Below, piece after piece: positions 37,127-43,927 of a stretch of 43,927 bases of DNA. The notes under the pieces are model-generated. The model was not told where the DNA came from. It did no database searches and saw nothing but the letters and a program-made list of their open reading frames with translations. The stretch lies in assembly GCA_934565415.1 (NCBI GenBank), contig CAKTHQ010000017.1:1-43927 (forward strand). Reading direction: 5' to 3'. The stretch comes from an uncultured Oscillospiraceae bacterium. GTDB taxonomy: Bacteria > Bacillota > Clostridia > Oscillospirales > Oscillospiraceae. The stretch's first letter is position 1. Each line of letters begins with the position of its first letter. A program made the position numbers and the translations under genes.

Positions 37127-38950
37127 TTAGAACAGCAAGTCTACGTTGTACTTTCGCAGCCAAAAGTCCATCTGCAGAAAATATGCCAGAATTTGCGGCC
37201 TACGCATCAGCTGGCCATACCAGGGCCAAGGCATCGATTTTTGCAGCAATGCGCTCAGTGCGTCCTTTCGTACGAGGGAAAACAGCGGCGCAGTTTTCTG
37301 TGTCAGAAGATTATCTATGCGCTGCTGCAGGATTGCTTCGTATTGCGGGTCAAAGGTTTTGGGATAGGGACTCTTTTTCCGGTGAGCTACTTCCCTTGGC
37401 AGCAGATACCCCATTGCCTGCCGCAGGAGTCCTTTTTCTTCTCCCTGATAGTCTTTAAATGCCCAGGGAACGCCATAGAGATATTCCGCAATTCGGTAAT
37501 CGCAGAATGGAACCCGGACCTCCAGCCCCCAGTACATACTCATCCGGTCCTTTCGATCCAGAAGGGTCTGCATAAACCAGCGGAAATTCAGATTCATCAT
37601 TTCCTTCATCCGTCGTTCTTGGGGGGTGGTCCCTTCTAAAACATCACTTTCCCGGCAGGTTTTCCGGTAGGCATCCATGATATATTCTTGGGGGTCAAGC
37701 TGTTTTGTAATCGCTTCTACCGGCAAACTGGCTCGATCCAGAGTGTTTTGCGCCCAGGGGAATCCGGCTCGGCTGCGCACTTCCGGATCCCGGTACCAGG
37801 GATAGCCGCCAAAAATCTCATCGGCACATTCTCCGGACAGTGCCACCGTGATGTGGTTCCGTATCCGTTTGCAAAAGACCAGAAGGGAAAAATCCACATC
37901 TGCCATACCCGGAAGATCTCTCGCAATCGTTGCATCTTCCAGCGAATCCACAAGCTCCTCCGGAGTCAGTTCCCATTTGTGACTGTGGCTGCCCAGGTAA
38001 TCCGCCATGAGCGTAATATAATCCCGGTCGGAGGTCGGTTGGAATTTTCCTGCCCGGAAAAAATGTTCCTCCCCTCTGTAGCCAATGGAAAAGGTGTCCA
38101 ACGATACTTCCATCCCCGCAAAGCTTGTTGCCGCCACGGCGCTGATGATACTGGAATCCAGGCCGCCGGAGAGAAAACATCCCAGTGGAACATCGCTAAT
38201 GAGCTGCCGCCGGATAGCATCCGTCACCAGGAACCGTACTTTTTCTACAGTCTCTTCGAAAGAATCCGTATGTACCCGATCCCGCAGGGACCAATAGCGC
38301 TGAATTGTCAGCTTGCCATTTTGGAATGTACCCCAGCACCCGGGCTCCAGCTCTTGGATGCCCCGAAACACACCGCTGCCAGGCATCCGTCCAGGGCCAA
38401 GGAGTAACAATTGAGCAGCGCCCTCCTGGTCCAGCTCTGCGTTGACTCCGGGATAGGCCAGAATGGTCTTTATTTCTGAGGCAAACAGGATCCCTCCCCG
38501 GTGATATTTATAAAAAAGCGGCTTGACGCCGATCCGATCCCGTGCCAGAAACAGGCGCTTTTCCCGTTCCTGCCAAATGGCAAATGCAAAAATGCCGTTC
38601 ATCCGTTCCAGACAAGCTTGCTCCCACTCTGCGAAGCTATGAAGCACCACCTCTGTGTCGGAATGACCTTCAAACCGGTGCCCCAGTTTCTCCAGCTCCC
38701 GGCGAAGCTCGGCTGTGTTGTATAGCTCACCATTGTATACAATGGTATATTTTTCCCCTGATCGTTCCGTAGACATGGGCTGGCTGCCGCCAGCTGGGTC
38801 GATAACTGCCAGACGGGTATGAAGCAAAATCGTGCGCTCTTTTTGGTAAACACCGGATCCATCCGGTCCTCGACGAACCATGGTCTGCAGCAGATTTTGG
38901 ATTACAGCTTGATCCGCTTCCAGGCCGATCATTCCCGAAATGGCACACAT
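37127..38950 (-). CDS. asnB: Asparagine synthetase (glutamine-hydrolysing)
   Basis: This 607-residue enzyme starts at ATG 38950, so Cys2 (MCAISG) becomes the N-terminal nucleophile. An N-terminal glutaminase domain (VVYNGELYNTAELRRELE, EGHSDTEVVLHSF) is followed by a C-terminal synthetase domain with PP-loop SGGLDSSIISAVAA near residue 266 and the YPWYRDPEV segment. It makes asparagine from aspartate and glutamine. AGGAG lies upstream. An in-frame ATG/GTG 6-9 bases upstream is less likely. Confidence 0.9.
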   Translation of the reverse strand: MCAISGMIGLEADQAVIQNLLQTMVRRGPDGSGVYQKERTILLHTRLAVIDPAGGSQPMSTERSGEKYTIVYNGELYNTAELRRELEKLGHRFEGHSDTEVVLHSFAEWEQACLERMNGIFAFAIWQEREKRLFLARDRIGVKPLFYKYHRGGILFASEIKTILAYPGVNAELDQEGAAQLLLLGPGRMPGSGVFRGIQELEPGCWGTFQNGKLTIQRYWSLRDRVHTDSFEETVEKVRFLVTDAIRRQLISDVPLGCFLSGGLDSSIISAVAATSFAGMEVSLDTFSIGYRGEEHFFRAGKFQPTSDRDYITLMADYLGSHSHKWELTPEELVDSLEDATIARDLPGMADVDFSLLVFCKRIRNHITVALSGECADEIFGGYPWYRDPEVRSRAGFPWAQNTLDRASLPVEAITKQLDPQEYIMDAYRKTCRESDVLEGTTPQERRMKEMMNLNFRWFMQTLLDRKDRMSMYWGLEVRVPFCDYRIAEYLYGVPWAFKDYQGEEKGLLRQAMGYLLPREVAHRKKSPYPKTFDPQYEAILQQRIDNLLTQKTAPLFSLVRKDALSALLQKSMPWPWYGQLMRRPQILAYFLQMDFWLRKYNVDLLF

Positions 38951-39044
38951 ACACATCACGCTCCTGCTTTATGATATGGAAGCAAATTTGAAAATGTGTA
39001 TGATTCTTGCTGTTCTGCAAATACTTTTTGGGGAGGAATGCGTT

Positions 39045-39473
39045 ATGAACAATAGTCAGGAAATGCTGTCTTCTATATTGAAAACCACACAAATGGGACA
39101 AATCGGAATTCGAAGTGTACTGGATAATCGAATGCAGCCGAAGCTTCGGGCAGCACTTCAGGAGCAGTTGAAGGAATATGATCGACTGGAAAGTGAAGCT
39201 CATACCTTGGCTGCCCAGAGAGGGTGGGAACCAGCGGAGTTGGATCCTGCCGTTCGTGCCATGGCTGATATGATGACCCGAATGAAGCTGAGTCTGAATG
39301 GAAACGACTCTAAAATTGCGGATATGATGATCCAGGGAAATACCAAAGGTATGACGAAAGGACTGAAGGTGCGGCACAAGCTGCCAAAGGCCGATAGCCA
39401 GGTTATGATTTTATCTCAAAAGCTATTGGATACGGAAAACGCAAATATCCGACAAATGCAGTCCTTTTTGTAA
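39045..39473 (+). CDS. Hypothetical helical (ferritin-like) protein
   Basis: This 142-residue protein starts at ATG 39045 behind GGGGAGG; an upstream in-frame start at 38940 overlaps asnB and is rejected. It is predicted all-helical with long amphipathic helices (LRAALQEQLKEYDRLESEAH, VRAMADMMTRMKLSLNG, SQVMILSQKLLDTENANIR) and resembles a small ferritin-like domain family seen in Firmicutes. No metal-site motif is clear. Function is unknown. Confidence 0.7.
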   Translation: MNNSQEMLSSILKTTQMGQIGIRSVLDNRMQPKLRAALQEQLKEYDRLESEAHTLAAQRGWEPAELDPAVRAMADMMTRMKLSLNGNDSKIADMMIQGNTKGMTKGLKVRHKLPKADSQVMILSQKLLDTENANIRQMQSFL

Positions 39474-39478
39474 ATATG

Positions 39479-39511
39479 AAGCCGCAGGAAGAGAAAGTCC
39501 CTGCGGCTTCA
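39479..39511 (+). terminator. Terminator of the ferritin-like gene
   Basis: GAAGCCGCAGG and CCTGCGGCTTC arms form a strong stem right after the stop. Confidence 0.85.
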
Positions 39512-39579
39512 CACTTTAGCTTTTTCCAGCATAGATTATCCGAGATTGGGCCAACTCAATCAGAAAAGGAGGAACGACT

Positions 39580-39960
39580 ATGCCTGAAAATGGCTACATA
39601 CGGGTTAGAGCTTTTATGAGCAATGCGCAAATTCCACTGGAAAATGTTGCCATTACAATCTGTTCCAGCGACGGAACTGCCATTGCTATGCGGCTGACGG
39701 ACCGCAGTGGTTTGACCGAGCCCGTTGCTATTCCGGCTCCGGACAGGAAAAACAGCGAGGCCCCCGAAAAGAATGGAACGCCATTTACAGATCTTATTCT
39801 GTATGCCTGGAAAAGTGGCTTTGAGCAGGTAAAAGCCAGCAATGTCCAGGTGTTTGCCGGGGTGACGACCGTCCAGAATCTGGAAATGGTACCACTGTCG
39901 GAACTTCCAGACCAATGGGATCAGCGTGTGCTCTTGAACACCCCACCCCAGAATCTATAG
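39580..39960 (+). CDS. Small beta-rich protein, first gene of spore/wall operon
   Basis: This 126-residue protein begins behind AAAGGAGG. It looks like a carboxypeptidase-regulatory-like beta-sandwich (YIRVRAFMSNAQIPLENVAI, DGTAIAMRLTDRSG, VQVFAGVTTVQNLEMVPL). It has no signal peptide. It is followed 8 bp later by the peptidoglycan-binding gene and probably shares its transcript. Such proteins occur next to spore-cortex genes in Clostridia. Confidence 0.65.
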   Translation: MPENGYIRVRAFMSNAQIPLENVAITICSSDGTAIAMRLTDRSGLTEPVAIPAPDRKNSEAPEKNGTPFTDLILYAWKSGFEQVKASNVQVFAGVTTVQNLEMVPLSELPDQWDQRVLLNTPPQNL

Positions 39961-39968
39961 GAGGAGCT

Positions 39969-41186
39969 ATGCCGACTGTCATTCCCTTTGTGCCGCAGCG
40001 GATCACGGTACACCTAGGCTCTCCAAGCAGCAATGCGGAGAATGTTACCGTCAGTTTTTCCGACTATGTTAAGAATGTTGCCTCGTCAGAAATTTATCCT
40101 ACCTGGGAGGAGAGTGCCCTGCGGGCAAATATACTGGCCATTGTATCCTTTGCACTGAACAGAGTTTATACGGAATTCTACCGCAGCCGGGGCTATGATT
40201 TTGACATCACCAGCTCTACTGCCTACGATCAGTTCTTTGTAAAGGGCCGCAGCTTCTTTTCCAATGTTGCACAGCTTGTTGATGAGCTCTTTAACAGCTA
40301 CCTGCGCAGGCCGGGCGTTGTAGAGCCGCTGGCCGCCAAATTCTGCAACGGTACCACTGTCACCTGCGAGGGACTAAGCCAGTGGGGCAGCCAAAATCTG
40401 GCCCAGCAGGGCTACAATTCGGTGCAAATATTAGAAAGCTATTACGGTAATGTAGAAATTGTTGCCAATGCCCCAATTCAAAACTATACCTCTTCCTATC
40501 CGGGCACACCTTTGCGCCGAGGGAGCATCGGGCCGAATGTGGTGATTATTCAGGCGGAGCTGAACAGGATCTCCCAGAACTACCCTGCTATCCCAAAGGT
40601 TCCCGTGGTAGATGGCATTTTTGGAGCACAAACAGAAAACGCGCTAATTGCCTTCCAGCAGATTTTTAATCTGGATCCCGACGGTGTTGTCGGACCTGCC
40701 ACCTGGTATGCGCTGGTACGGCTGTATACTGCTGTCACATCTCTATCTGAGCTGCGTAGCCAGGGCCAGCGTTTTTATACCATTGCCTGGAATGGACGGC
40801 CTATTCAGGAAGGTGACCGTGGCATCCGAGTTGAGCACCTTCAGTACATGATTCGTGTAATTGGTGCATATATCAATGCAATCCCGCAAATAGAGGCAGA
40901 CGGTATTTTTGGGTCCGCCACCCGAAGTGCAGTTGTAGCAGCCCAGAGATATTTCGGCCTTCCTCAGACAGGAAATGTAGATCTTGCCACATGGGATGAA
41001 ATTTATGACCAGTTCACTGGGATAGAGAACGCAAGCTTCCGGGATTTGGAATCTTTCCCATATACCTCCGCCGTGATTGGTAATTCCAGAAACCGATACA
41101 ATCGTTCCACAACCTTGACGCAATTCCCGGGGAACGATTTAAGCCTGGCAAATCAGGACTCAGTTAGACAGGAGGTTGTACGATGA
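39969..41186 (+). CDS. SpoIID-like protein with two peptidoglycan-binding domains
   Basis: This 405-residue protein has an N-terminal half resembling a SpoIID/LytB-like amidase-enhancer domain (about 45-170, LRANILAIVSFALNRVYTEF; GLSQWGSQNLAQQGYNSVQI). Two peptidoglycan-binding (PG_binding_1) domains follow: about 185-255 (VPVVDGIFGAQTENALIAFQ) and about 283-355 (IEADGIFGSATRSAVVAAQR). There is no signal peptide, so it is likely made in the mother cell and acts on the spore cortex or coat. ATG 39969 follows GGAGG; the frame extending upstream overlaps the previous gene. Confidence 0.8.
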   Translation: MPTVIPFVPQRITVHLGSPSSNAENVTVSFSDYVKNVASSEIYPTWEESALRANILAIVSFALNRVYTEFYRSRGYDFDITSSTAYDQFFVKGRSFFSNVAQLVDELFNSYLRRPGVVEPLAAKFCNGTTVTCEGLSQWGSQNLAQQGYNSVQILESYYGNVEIVANAPIQNYTSSYPGTPLRRGSIGPNVVIIQAELNRISQNYPAIPKVPVVDGIFGAQTENALIAFQQIFNLDPDGVVGPATWYALVRLYTAVTSLSELRSQGQRFYTIAWNGRPIQEGDRGIRVEHLQYMIRVIGAYINAIPQIEADGIFGSATRSAVVAAQRYFGLPQTGNVDLATWDEIYDQFTGIENASFRDLESFPYTSAVIGNSRNRYNRSTTLTQFPGNDLSLANQDSVRQEVVR

Positions 41187-41719
41187 AGCCTACGGAAACC
41201 TTTTTGGGCCAACCCATCCGAAGCCTGCAGACCATGCTTCGGGTACTGGCCGAAAACGATACGCAATACAAAGTTCTAATCCCTGATGGAATTTACGGAC
41301 CGGACACCATGGAGGCTGTCCGTACCTTCCAGCGTATCGGTAACCTGCCGATCACCGGAATTACAGACAAAGCTACTTGGGACGCAATCGTGGATGCCTA
41401 TCAATTGGCTTTGGTAGAGGTGGTCATACCGGAACCTCTTCAAATTCTGCTGGACCCCGGAGCTTTTTTCGCCTTGGGAGAAGAAAACGTGATCGTCAGC
41501 CTTGCCCAGGTGATTTTGACTGCCATCTCCGATACCTTTCACTGCCTTCCTGCCCCAGCGGTGACAGGTGTTCTGGATATTCCCACAAAGAACTGCTTAG
41601 AAATCTTTCAGCAGCTGAGTCACTTACCGATTACAGGAAGGCTGGATCGGCACACCTGGAGGCATCTGGCCCTGCAATTTCCGATTGCATCCAATCCAGA
41701 AGGCAAGGATGGCTCTTAA
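41183..41719 (+). CDS. Peptidoglycan-binding domain protein
   Basis: This 178-residue protein has two PG_binding_1-like repeats: about 13-75 (DGIYGPDTMEAVRTFQRIGN) and about 100-165 (VTGVLDIPTKNCLEIFQQLS, LPITGRLDRHTWRHLAL). The start overlaps the previous stop (ATGA). It is probably a companion of the SpoIID-like protein in spore wall work. Confidence 0.8.
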   Translation: MKPTETFLGQPIRSLQTMLRVLAENDTQYKVLIPDGIYGPDTMEAVRTFQRIGNLPITGITDKATWDAIVDAYQLALVEVVIPEPLQILLDPGAFFALGEENVIVSLAQVILTAISDTFHCLPAPAVTGVLDIPTKNCLEIFQQLSHLPITGRLDRHTWRHLALQFPIASNPEGKDGS

Positions 41720-41732
41720 ACTGTCCCAATAA

Positions 41733-41772
41733 AGCGCCACAAGCCGCCCATTTTGGGCGGCTTGTGCAATAA
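41733..41772. terminator. Terminator between the spore/wall operon and valS
   Basis: ACAAGCCGCCC and GGGCGGCTTGT form an 11-bp stem between the convergent genes. Confidence 0.85.
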
Positions 41773-41774
41773 TA

Positions 41775-43916
41775 TTACAGGTTCTTTTTCAGGGCGGCTT
41801 CGCTCTCTTCCAAAGATGCAATCAGATCAGCGACCTTTTTGGCTTTTTCCCGCTCTGCATTTACGACGGCTTCGGGGGCACGGGCAGTGAAATTCTCGTT
41901 GGAAAGCTTATTCTGGATAGATGCCAGATTTTTTTGGGCTTTTTCCAGTTCTTTGCCAATGCGTTCCAGCTCTTTGGCAATATCTACCAGCTGGCCCATA
42001 GGGATATACAGCTTGGCATCACCAGTGGCGCAAGTGACCATGCCATCCAGGTTTTCGGGCTCATTCTCCAACATTTCCACCTTATCGGCATAGGCCAGTC
42101 TTTGGATAAAGCCCTCGCCTTCGGCAAATACCTGAGGTTTGGAGGTCAGAACATACAAGGTTGCCTTTTTGGAGGGGGGCACATTCATTTCTGCCCGGCG
42201 GTTCCGGATGGCCCGAATGGCGTTCATAACGGACTCCATGTGGGCTTCCTCTTCCTTAAAGCTCAGTTTTTCAGAGGCAACAGGCCATTTGGCGACGATC
42301 AAAGCTTTGCCTTCGTGGGGCAGGCTCTGCCAAATCTCCTCGGTGATGAAGGGCATAAAGGGATGCAGCAGCCGCAGCACCTGATCCAACGCATACACCA
42401 GGACCTGCAGGGCAGTCCGCTTCCTGTCGGCCTCCTCACTGTAGAGGCGGGCCTTGGTCAGCTCAATATACCAGTCACAGTAGGTATCCCAGATAAAGTC
42501 GTAGATTTTCTGGACGGCAATACCCAGCTCGTAGTGCTCCATATTCTCGGTGACTTCGGAAATCAGAGTATTTAGCTTGGAAAGCACCCACTTATCGGCA
42601 ATTTCCAGGTTCTCCGGCAGACCGGGAACAAAGTCCGCACTCAAGTTCATCATGACATAGCGGGAAGCGTTCCAGAGCTTATTGGCAAAATTCCGCATAG
42701 CCTCGCAACGCTCTACATAGAAGCGCATATCGTTTCCGGGGGAGTTGCCGGTGACCATGTTCATCCGCAGGGCATCACAGCCGTACTTGTCGATCATTTC
42801 CAATGGATCAATGCCGTTGCCCAGGGACTTGGACATTTTCCGGCCTTTGTCGTCCCGGACCAGGCCGTGGATCAGCACAGTATGGAAGGGAGTCTTTCCG
42901 GTGTGCTCGCAGCCGGAGAAAATCATACGGGCTACCCAGAAGAAGATGATGTCGTAGCCGGTGACCAGTACATCCGTAGGATAGAAGTAGTCCAGATCCT
43001 TCGTCTTTTCAGGCCAGCCTAAGGTCTCAAAGGGCCACAGGGCGGAGCTGAACCAGGTATCCAGCACATCGGGATCCCGCTCAATACGGGTAGAGCCGCA
43101 CTTTTCGCACTTACAGGCATCCTCCCGGGACACGGTAATGTGACCGCAGTCGGCACAGGTCCAGGCAGGGATCTGGTGGCCCCACCACAGCTGGCGGGAG
43201 ATGCACCAGTCCCGCACATTCTCCATCCAGTTCAGGTAGGTCTTAGTAAAGCGGTCAGGAACGAACTGGGTCTCCCCTTCTTTTACTACCCGGATGGCTT
43301 CCTCTGCCAAGGGCTTCATCTTTACAAACCACTGGGCGGAGATGATGGGCTCCACATCGTTGTGGCAACGATAGCAGGTACCCACATTGTGGGAGTAGTC
43401 CTCTACCTTTACCAGGTATCCGCCTGCGTCCAGGTCCGCTACAATGGCCTTCCTGGCTTCGTAGCGGTCCATCCCTTCGTATTTGCCGCCAAGGGCATTG
43501 ACCTTGCCCTCGTCATCCAGTACCCGGATGACTTCCAGGTTGTGCCGCAGGCCAACCTCAAAGTCGTTGGGGTCGTGGGCTGGGGTCATTTTTACGCAGC
43601 CGGTACCGAATTCCATTTCGGCATAATCGTCAGCCACCACAGGAATGGGCTTGTTCAGCAGGGGCAGAATCACATTTTTGCCTACAATTGCCTTGTAGCG
43701 GTCATCGTTGGGATTGACGCAGACGCCGGAGTCACCCAGCATGGTCTCAGGCCGGGTCGTGGCAACCACCACTTCCCCGCTGCCATCCTCCAGGGGATAG
43801 CGGATATGCCACAGATGACCTGGCTTATCTACATACTCTACTTCGGCATCACTTAGAGCGGTGACGCAGTGGGGGCACCAGTTGATGATGCGGCTGCCCT
43901 TGTAAATAAGGCCTTT
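41775..43916 (-). CDS. valS: Valyl-tRNA synthetase, 3' part
   Basis: The C-terminal 713 codons of ValS run to near the window edge. Editing (CP1) domain signatures include TTRPETMLGDSGV; the catalytic-domain zinc pair CEKCGS is seen, KMSKS appears as GRKMSKSLGNGIDPLEMI, and the anticodon and C-terminal coiled-coil regions end in ESEAALKKNL. Reading upstream, the frame remains convincingly ValS-like (LIYKGSRIINWCPHC, near 43870-43913). An in-frame TAA at 43917-43919 then takes the place of an expected Glu (LY-stop-KGLIYKG), 8 bases before the edge. Since valS is essential, a sequence-end error is the likeliest cause. The N-terminus is outside. Confidence 0.85.
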   Translation of the reverse strand, partial: KGLIYKGSRIINWCPHCVTALSDAEVEYVDKPGHLWHIRYPLEDGSGEVVVATTRPETMLGDSGVCVNPNDDRYKAIVGKNVILPLLNKPIPVVADDYAEMEFGTGCVKMTPAHDPNDFEVGLRHNLEVIRVLDDEGKVNALGGKYEGMDRYEARKAIVADLDAGGYLVKVEDYSHNVGTCYRCHNDVEPIISAQWFVKMKPLAEEAIRVVKEGETQFVPDRFTKTYLNWMENVRDWCISRQLWWGHQIPAWTCADCGHITVSREDACKCEKCGSTRIERDPDVLDTWFSSALWPFETLGWPEKTKDLDYFYPTDVLVTGYDIIFFWVARMIFSGCEHTGKTPFHTVLIHGLVRDDKGRKMSKSLGNGIDPLEMIDKYGCDALRMNMVTGNSPGNDMRFYVERCEAMRNFANKLWNASRYVMMNLSADFVPGLPENLEIADKWVLSKLNTLISEVTENMEHYELGIAVQKIYDFIWDTYCDWYIELTKARLYSEEADRKRTALQVLVYALDQVLRLLHPFMPFITEEIWQSLPHEGKALIVAKWPVASEKLSFKEEEAHMESVMNAIRAIRNRRAEMNVPPSKKATLYVLTSKPQVFAEGEGFIQRLAYADKVEMLENEPENLDGMVTCATGDAKLYIPMGQLVDIAKELERIGKELEKAQKNLASIQNKLSNENFTARAPEAVVNAEREKAKKVADLIASLEESEAALKKNL

Positions 43917-43927
43917 TTAATACAGGG

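Noticed and set aside
1..43927. tRNA, rRNA and CRISPR
   Set aside because: No cloverleaf tRNA, rRNA-like sequence or repeat-spacer array was recognised on reading either strand.

Overview
The window looks like a piece of the chromosome of a spore-forming member of the Clostridia (Bacillota), possibly from the Oscillospirales. The clues are a cotJ spore-coat operon, SpoIID-like and peptidoglycan-binding proteins, two BlaI/BlaR1 regulator pairs, CarD, the asp23-nusB-M22-xseA-xseB-ispA cluster, and Gram-positive style ribosome binding sites. The species cannot be named from this sequence alone.

Region 1 (1 to about 14590) is accessory DNA: two different filamentous (inovirus-like) prophages in tandem, in the same orientation. 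Element 1 (1 to about 7141, cut by the left edge) has, on the minus strand, an ssDNA-binding-like protein, a coiled-coil protein, a Rep_2 (pMV158 RepB type) initiator, an acidic membrane protein, a major coat protein, a small membrane protein, a large adsorption protein, a small membrane protein and a Zot-type assembly ATPase. On its plus strand are a ribbon-helix-helix regulator, a membrane protein, a strongly folded noncoding region and a SprT-like metalloprotease. Element 2 (about 7142 to 14571) has the same plan, but with a Rep_trans initiator, an XRE repressor and its own folded noncoding region. The adsorption proteins of the two share a nearly identical N-terminal half, including an 87-nt identical DNA run, whereas their replication modules are unrelated. 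A plausible double-strand origin lies upstream of each rep gene: a hairpin with ACTACGAC in its loop for element 1, and an ACCCCCC/GGGGGGT hairpin containing CTAACA for element 2.

Both elements end in the same 20-nt sequence. At the right end this is the left half of a palindrome with 11-6-11 (dif-like) geometry, only 34 bp upstream of a Xer-type tyrosine recombinase gene. No integrase lies inside either element as far as it is visible. The simplest reading is that these phages use the host Xer recombinase at a dif-like site beside its own gene.

Region 2 (14.6 to 43.9 kb) is ordinary chromosome: xer, an XRE/membrane protein, a sigma/anti-sigma pair, radA, a CwlD-like amidase, a fused cotJA-cotJB followed by cotJC, two blaI-blaR1 operons, a rhodanese/TtcA fusion, two acetyltransferase genes, the ispA-xseB-xseA-M22-nusB-asp23 operon, a ClpP-like protease, a YbaK deacylase, a TSCPD protein, a pyruvyl transferase-like protein, a HAD phosphatase, carD, an asparagine synthetase, a set of spore/cortex-like proteins and the 3' part of valS. 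The two BlaR1-like sensors end in cell-envelope enzyme domains (a phosphodiester-glycosidase-like domain and an LCP-like domain) that both seem to lack key catalytic residues, so they may be ligand sensors.
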